Part shown: in pieces, positions 60,211 to 64,000 of the stretch
How positions within the stretch are numbered: the first letter of the stretch is position 1
How the letters are laid out: every line of letters starts with the position of its first letter
NCBI RefSeq assembly: GCF_000724545.1
Contig: NZ_JHBV01000014.1
Span: 186,001-250,000 of the forward strand
Origin: Aureispira sp. CCB-QB1
GTDB taxonomy: Bacteria; Bacteroidota; Bacteroidia; Chitinophagales; Saprospiraceae
Length of the DNA: 64,000 bases
Direction of reading: 5' to 3'
Notes under the pieces: model-generated
Databases searched by the model: none
The model's input: only the letters and a program-made list of their open reading frames with translations
What the model was told of the DNA's origin: nothing
Position numbers and translations under genes: made by a program

Positions 60211-62643
60211 TTATGCTTTTTTAATGAGTAAACCAGTTCGAGCTTTGTTGATATTAGAAGCGAAGCTCCAGCTTTTTATAGTCGTGTCCTTTTCTGTGAT
60301 CACAAGCTCAACGACCAAAGGTTTGGGGTTGTAATATTGTAATAAAGTAAGCGTATAGCCTTTTTTAAGGCGTTTAAAATAGACCTCGTCAGGATTCTCC
60401 AGGACTTTTGGGATAAGGTCTAAAATATCCCAAGATTTATTCTCTAGGAGCGTTTTAGCATCCAAGTGAGCAGGGCGTTTGTTGTAGTCTAGTAAACGGA
60501 TTCTATCCTTGCTGTTTAGATCATTTTTATCGGTCTTATCAACAAACCATAAGATTGCTTGATCTTCGTTACGTTTGACTTTTTGAGCCGTAGCAGCTTT
60601 GGTCTTGATTTTACTATAAGCAGCCAAACCAAAGTTTTTAAAGCTCAAGCTTTCTTCGGAAAAGTTAGGAAGGTACATTTGATCCTCTCCAAAGACAAAA
60701 CCACTGGCTGCTCTATTAACCGCAAAGCCTGCCTTTTTCATTTGCTCAAATTCATCACCTAAAAGCTCCTTAGCTTGTTCTTCATCGATTAGCTGCTTAC
60801 CTGCTTTGGAATCTCTAGGAATTTGCTCACAACGACAACCAAAACCATTAGGAGGCGTAAAAACACCGCTTTCTCCTGCTTTGAATACCATCCCATCGAG
60901 GGCAGCATGAGCAGGGCGTACTCGATCGTCTCCAACGGTCTGATATTCCCAATAAGGGAAGTCCTCGATCACTTCTAAGTTTCGTAAATAATTAGACGTG
61001 TTTTGAGCCGTGGAGTAAGCAAGGTTAAACTCTGTTTTTAAATGATGCTTGTTGTATTGCTCAAATAAAGGAGCCACTTGCTGCTCAAACTCATTGAAGC
61101 TCTTAGCATCAGATAATAGTTTGTTTGCTTGCCTGATTAAATCAATATCTTTTGTAGCAGAGAATCTGTACAAGTTGAGTTCAAGTAGTGTTTTAGTTAG
61201 GTGATCAGGACTATTGTAATCAATGCCTTTGGATTCATTCCAACCACCATTTAACTCCTCAATTAAGCTAGTGGCTAATAAATTAAAATAGGTTGGGTCA
61301 AAGCTTGCTTTTCCTTTGGCTTTATAGATACGCTCTAACAAACTGTTCTCTTCCTTCTTAGTTAATCGGAAGGTTTCTATTGAAAGCTCGTCCTTCAAAA
61401 GGCAACTACAGGCTAGGTTGTACCTACTTTTTTTTTTAGCTCGTTGCTTGGTTTCTTCTTCCTGCTCCTGGTTATCCTCCTCCTTTTTCTTTTCTTGGAT
61501 AGATTCCTTTTCTTTGGGCGTTAATTTAACCCCAAAATGTTTCTCCAGGGTTTCCAATGGGATGTCTCCAAAGTTAGCCAAGCCTTGGAATATTTTAATC
61601 AAGTCTAGTTTGGAGATCTTCTCTGTTTTTTCATACTCAAACTCTCCATTGGCTACATCAAAGCCATGTTTTTCTAAAATTGGTTTGAGTTGAAAGTTTA
61701 AGACCATTTCAATAAACAACTTGTATCCTGCGATCAATTCATTCTCGCCTACTTCGTGTACTTCAGCTTGAGATCGAGAGGAGCCGTCTTTGGTAGTCAT
61801 TGTTTGCAATAAGAAAATCAGTAACAATTCCTCGTCATTGGCTGCCTTGTAATCCTTAAAGACCGTAGAGCCAGCACCATCAGCTCCTTTGTGAATCTTT
61901 GTGCTTGTTCCATTGGGCATAATAATCTTAGCTCCTGATCCTCGTTCTTTTGCTTGTCGTTCAACTTCTTCCTTAGCTCCAGTAACTTGAGGGTCGTATT
62001 GATATTCCTCAATAGGTAAACCAAACCGCTCAATAAACTCTCCCCAGCTACTAATCCCAAATCTTTTGAAAATAGCATAAGGAGTGGCATTATTCAATAA
62101 GCCTAAGTCTTTCTTTTTACCCACACTCAATACATAATTTACATAAGGAGGGTCATTGTAAGCGAAGCCCTCTTGATCTCCAACTTGTTTGACAACGATC
62201 CCTTTCTCTGGGATAACATTTTTTCTAGCAATTAACTCTGCTTTTTTTATTACCCCTTTTTCAAAGTCTAGCTCAATTAATGAATAACCATACCATTTGG
62301 ATTCAATGATCCAACGAATGATGTCTAAAAAAACAGGTGTTTTAATTACTTTAGAAATAGGATGTTCTTTATCTGTTTGACCGCCCACCTTAAAAATAAT
62401 CTTAGAGTTTGTGCACTTCAGTACGATACGCTCAGTCACAGAAGTAATTAAACCATCTAAGGTTGTTTCTTCGTAAATATCATAAAGCACACTTCGATCA
62501 GGGTTCTCTTCATCCTCTGCATTTCTAAGCGCATATCTCCAGTTCCGAATATCAGGATTAATTCGGAGTGTAGGCTCTATAATTATCTGCTCGCTTATTT
62601 TGCGGTTATTAGTTAAGTTTAGTTGATAAGGTTTATCTTTCAT
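60211..62643 (-). CDS. Portal (DUF935)-MuF fusion with possible C-terminal PBECR-type toxin domain
   Basis: Protein of 810 residues with three parts. Residues 1-400 are the Mu gp29-like portal: DIRNWRYALRNAEDEENPDR, VFLDIIRWIIESKWYGYSLIE, FGISSWGEFIERFGLP. Residues about 410-610 are the MuF (gp30-like) head-morphogenesis domain: FPYWEYQTVGDDRVRPAHA, ALDGMVFKAGE, PPNGFGCRCEQIPR with its zinc-binding Cys pair. The last 120 residues (VLENPDEVYFKR, TLTLLQYYNPKPLVVELVIT, SWSFASNINKARTGLLIK) resemble the PBECR barnase/EndoU-like nuclease domains found behind MuF in many phages. Portal and MuF are normally separate genes. The toxin assignment is inferred from strand pattern. Confidence 0.85.
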   Translation of the reverse strand: MKDKPYQLNLTNNRKISEQIIIEPTLRINPDIRNWRYALRNAEDEENPDRSVLYDIYEETTLDGLITSVTERIVLKCTNSKIIFKVGGQTDKEHPISKVIKTPVFLDIIRWIIESKWYGYSLIELDFEKGVIKKAELIARKNVIPEKGIVVKQVGDQEGFAYNDPPYVNYVLSVGKKKDLGLLNNATPYAIFKRFGISSWGEFIERFGLPIEEYQYDPQVTGAKEEVERQAKERGSGAKIIMPNGTSTKIHKGADGAGSTVFKDYKAANDEELLLIFLLQTMTTKDGSSRSQAEVHEVGENELIAGYKLFIEMVLNFQLKPILEKHGFDVANGEFEYEKTEKISKLDLIKIFQGLANFGDIPLETLEKHFGVKLTPKEKESIQEKKKEEDNQEQEEETKQRAKKKSRYNLACSCLLKDELSIETFRLTKKEENSLLERIYKAKGKASFDPTYFNLLATSLIEELNGGWNESKGIDYNSPDHLTKTLLELNLYRFSATKDIDLIRQANKLLSDAKSFNEFEQQVAPLFEQYNKHHLKTEFNLAYSTAQNTSNYLRNLEVIEDFPYWEYQTVGDDRVRPAHAALDGMVFKAGESGVFTPPNGFGCRCEQIPRDSKAGKQLIDEEQAKELLGDEFEQMKKAGFAVNRAASGFVFGEDQMYLPNFSEESLSFKNFGLAAYSKIKTKAATAQKVKRNEDQAILWFVDKTDKNDLNSKDRIRLLDYNKRPAHLDAKTLLENKSWDILDLIPKVLENPDEVYFKRLKKGYTLTLLQYYNPKPLVVELVITEKDTTIKSWSFASNINKARTGLLIKKA

Positions 62644-62722
62644 GCTTATTTTACTTTGAGTTGCTTAGAATTGAATTTGAACACCATTTGAACAGGGTCT
62701 AAGTTTTAAGTTCAGTTGCGAA

Positions 62723-63280
62723 CTAGTAAAAATTAGTTCTTTTGGGGTTAGATAGGATTGTAATGGTTTGGCTAGGGCTATTGGTATCCTCTGTATTAAC
62801 TTGCTTTAAAGGAAGCATTGGATTCATTTTTTGAGTGCGAATATCTTTGAGCTTTTTAATGGCTTGTTCGTATCGCTCGGTGGTGTGTTTGGGGATCATA
62901 TTGTCAGCAATTTTGCTAAAAAGATGATACGCCAATAAGTCCACTATAATCATCACGATAATAGGATTGCGACCATCTTTTTCTTCAAAGAAGTTCGTGT
63001 CGGTTAAAGTTACTGGAGCAACTGCATCCGCAATACAGGTATAAGCAATAGCCTGATCATTAACGACAATTTCCCCTTCTTTGAAGTCTTGAGTGTTGTT
63101 ATAATCAAAAGCTTTGTACCCAAAGATTAAAGGCGTGTCGTATTGAAAATTCAAATAAGAAGCTGCTTCTTCTATAGCAAAATCCTCTGCTCTTTTTCTA
63201 CTATATAGTGTGGCATGGATGACTTGCATCATTTGCTGCTCGTCTAGAACAGTTGTTAGGTCTGAATCGGTTATAAACAT
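62723..63280 (-). CDS. Gp36-like DUF1320 phage protein
   Basis: Protein of 185 residues. FITDSDLTTVLDEQQMMQVI opens it and AIEEAASYLNFQYDTPLIF is the family's helix. IVMIIVDLLAYHLFSKIADN with RYEQAIKKLKDI and NPMLPL close it. DUF1320 (Mu gp36) proteins belong to the head-tail connector region. The gene stands between terminase and portal, not after the capsid genes as in Mu. Its ATG overlaps the terminase stop by 1 nt. Confidence 0.85.
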   Translation of the reverse strand: MFITDSDLTTVLDEQQMMQVIHATLYSRKRAEDFAIEEAASYLNFQYDTPLIFGYKAFDYNNTQDFKEGEIVVNDQAIAYTCIADAVAPVTLTDTNFFEEKDGRNPIIVMIIVDLLAYHLFSKIADNMIPKHTTERYEQAIKKLKDIRTQKMNPMLPLKQVNTEDTNSPSQTITILSNPKRTNFY

Positions 63281-64000
63281 TAGTATCTGTATTTAGAATG
63301 TGATTTTTTGTGAGGGATGATTATTGTATTATCTTTTGTCTCCGTTCGTTTATTGAGTAGGAAGATAGCTCCTTCTACGGCATCAGGGCCATCATCAGCA
63401 GTTCTTGTACCTTTTTCCATGTTCGTGAATTGCTCAATCAATGTATCAATATGCTTGTTTCCTAGTTCTTTCTTGTCTATAAAGAAGTAACCATTTTCAA
63501 AATATGGAGAGAGTGCTTCTATACGACCAAATTTCTCAGGCTTCTTTCTTTTGTCAGGTCTAAGAGGGACTCCTAACTTCCTTTTTTTTGCAGCTTTCTT
63601 AAAATTGTCAATTAAAGTTCCTTGCAAGAAATTTGCTTCCATATAGTATAGAACATTGGCTTGACCATTAACATAAGCCATCATTTGATAATGCCAATCA
63701 ATCATTGTAGCGATAGATGTTTGCTCGACAAAGGCTTTTAATAAGTGGTATTCCTCTCTTTTCTTTCCTATTAACACCGTTGCTTTATAATCACCTGTAC
63801 TGGTAAAGGAAGGATCTGTATAGCAGATAATAGAATCGTAGTTTTTTAGATTTAAGCACTTTTTGTATTGGAAATATTCTTTTTTAAAGATAGTCCCCTC
63901 TTCAATAGGATTATTAAAATATTCAGCTTGAGCAAAACGATAAGTCATTGCATCTATCATATAATCACAGTCCTCCTTGGTATAAATATCCCAAGCAGGA
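63280..64000 (-). CDS. Terminase large subunit, C-terminal part (cut by window edge)
   Basis: The frame is open to base 64000 (PAWDIYTKEDCDYMIDAMTY just inside the edge), so the N-terminal ATPase lies outside. The visible 240 residues include the RNase H-like nuclease domain: SIICYTDPSFTSTGDYKATVLIG with the first metal Asp, VLYYMEANFLQGTLIDNF with the middle Glu, and TADDGPDAVEGAIFLL with the third acidic residues. This is a Mu gp28-like packaging nuclease that cuts DNA for headful filling. Confidence 0.88.
   Translation of the reverse strand, partial: PAWDIYTKEDCDYMIDAMTYRFAQAEYFNNPIEEGTIFKKEYFQYKKCLNLKNYDSIICYTDPSFTSTGDYKATVLIGKKREEYHLLKAFVEQTSIATMIDWHYQMMAYVNGQANVLYYMEANFLQGTLIDNFKKAAKKRKLGVPLRPDKRKKPEKFGRIEALSPYFENGYFFIDKKELGNKHIDTLIEQFTNMEKGTRTADDGPDAVEGAIFLLNKRTETKDNTIIIPHKKSHSKYRY

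Larger units (their letters stand above)
45238..64000 (+). mobile_element. Mu-like transposable prophage (left 18.8 kb; right end outside window)
   Basis: Diagnostic genes: divergent repressor and Ner-like regulator, DDE transposase of the MuA kind, MuB-like ATPase, gp36-like DUF1320, DUF935 portal joined to a MuF domain, gpG-like morphogenesis protein, and phage terminase. I propose the left end at the TG of TGCAAAAAGTACGG (45238), just past the host hairpin; this boundary is inferred from the TG start and the adjoining repeats. Early genes run rightward to 57138 and structural genes run leftward from beyond 64000 to 57199. Major capsid, sheath, tube and baseplate genes must lie outside. The genes seen are intact, so the prophage may be active. 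Confidence 0.9.

Overview
The window comes from a low-GC member of the Bacteroidota, most like the Saprospiria (Aureispira/Lewinella type). The evidence is a fused lpxC-fabZ gene beside lpxA, a PorE-like OmpA protein of the type IX secretion group, DUF2853 and DUF3570 proteins, small SSC-lipobox lipoproteins, and promoters with the Bacteroidota TAnnTTTG element. The genus is an inference; there is no rRNA or tRNA gene to anchor it.

Layout. 1-5100: a thioredoxin-ApbE fusion, a DUF4266 lipoprotein and a DUF3570 outer-membrane protein, a set usually found together. An A/T-rich RloA/RloB-type ATPase-nuclease pair (candidate phage defence) is wedged inside it. 5250-10330: two very large coiled-coil proteins of no recognised family on the minus strand. 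10600-16300: a SulP anion transporter, a TPR-CHAT caspase-like protein and a methyltransferase. 16580-24000: a small lipoprotein, then a four-gene cluster of ferritin-like protein, LodA-like quinone-cofactor oxidase, radical SAM/SPASM maturase and LodB-like flavoprotein. The last three look like an oxidase with two modifying enzymes. 24000-45170: mostly core genes. These are a methionine-type aminotransferase, lpxD, lpxC/fabZ and lpxA (lipid A), hemJ, rlmH, gpmI, a RluA synthase, YceI, the PorE-like protein, ABC transporter parts and several lipoproteins. A TPR lipoprotein followed by a possible clan-CD peptidase sits between the lipid A genes.

45238-64000 (continuing past the window): the left part of a Mu-like transposable prophage. 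Its left end carries helically phased GTTGA repeats around a 15-bp inverted repeat. Next come small minus-strand genes, a LexA/CI-type repressor and a divergent Ner-like regulator. A rightward early operon follows: MuA-like DDE transposase, a possible CoiA-like nuclease, MuB-like ATPase, small proteins, a fibre-like protein, an endolysin and a MazG-like protein. It converges at a strong bidirectional terminator on a leftward structural operon: terminase, gp36-like DUF1320 protein, portal-MuF fusion with a possible PBECR-type toxin tail, tape measure, gpG-like protein and a small tail protein. Early and late modules therefore face each other, unlike phage Mu.

Most promising for new biology: the LodA-like/radical SAM/LodB-like cluster, the portal-MuF-toxin fusion, the RloAB cassette inside another operon, and the two orphan coiled-coil giants.
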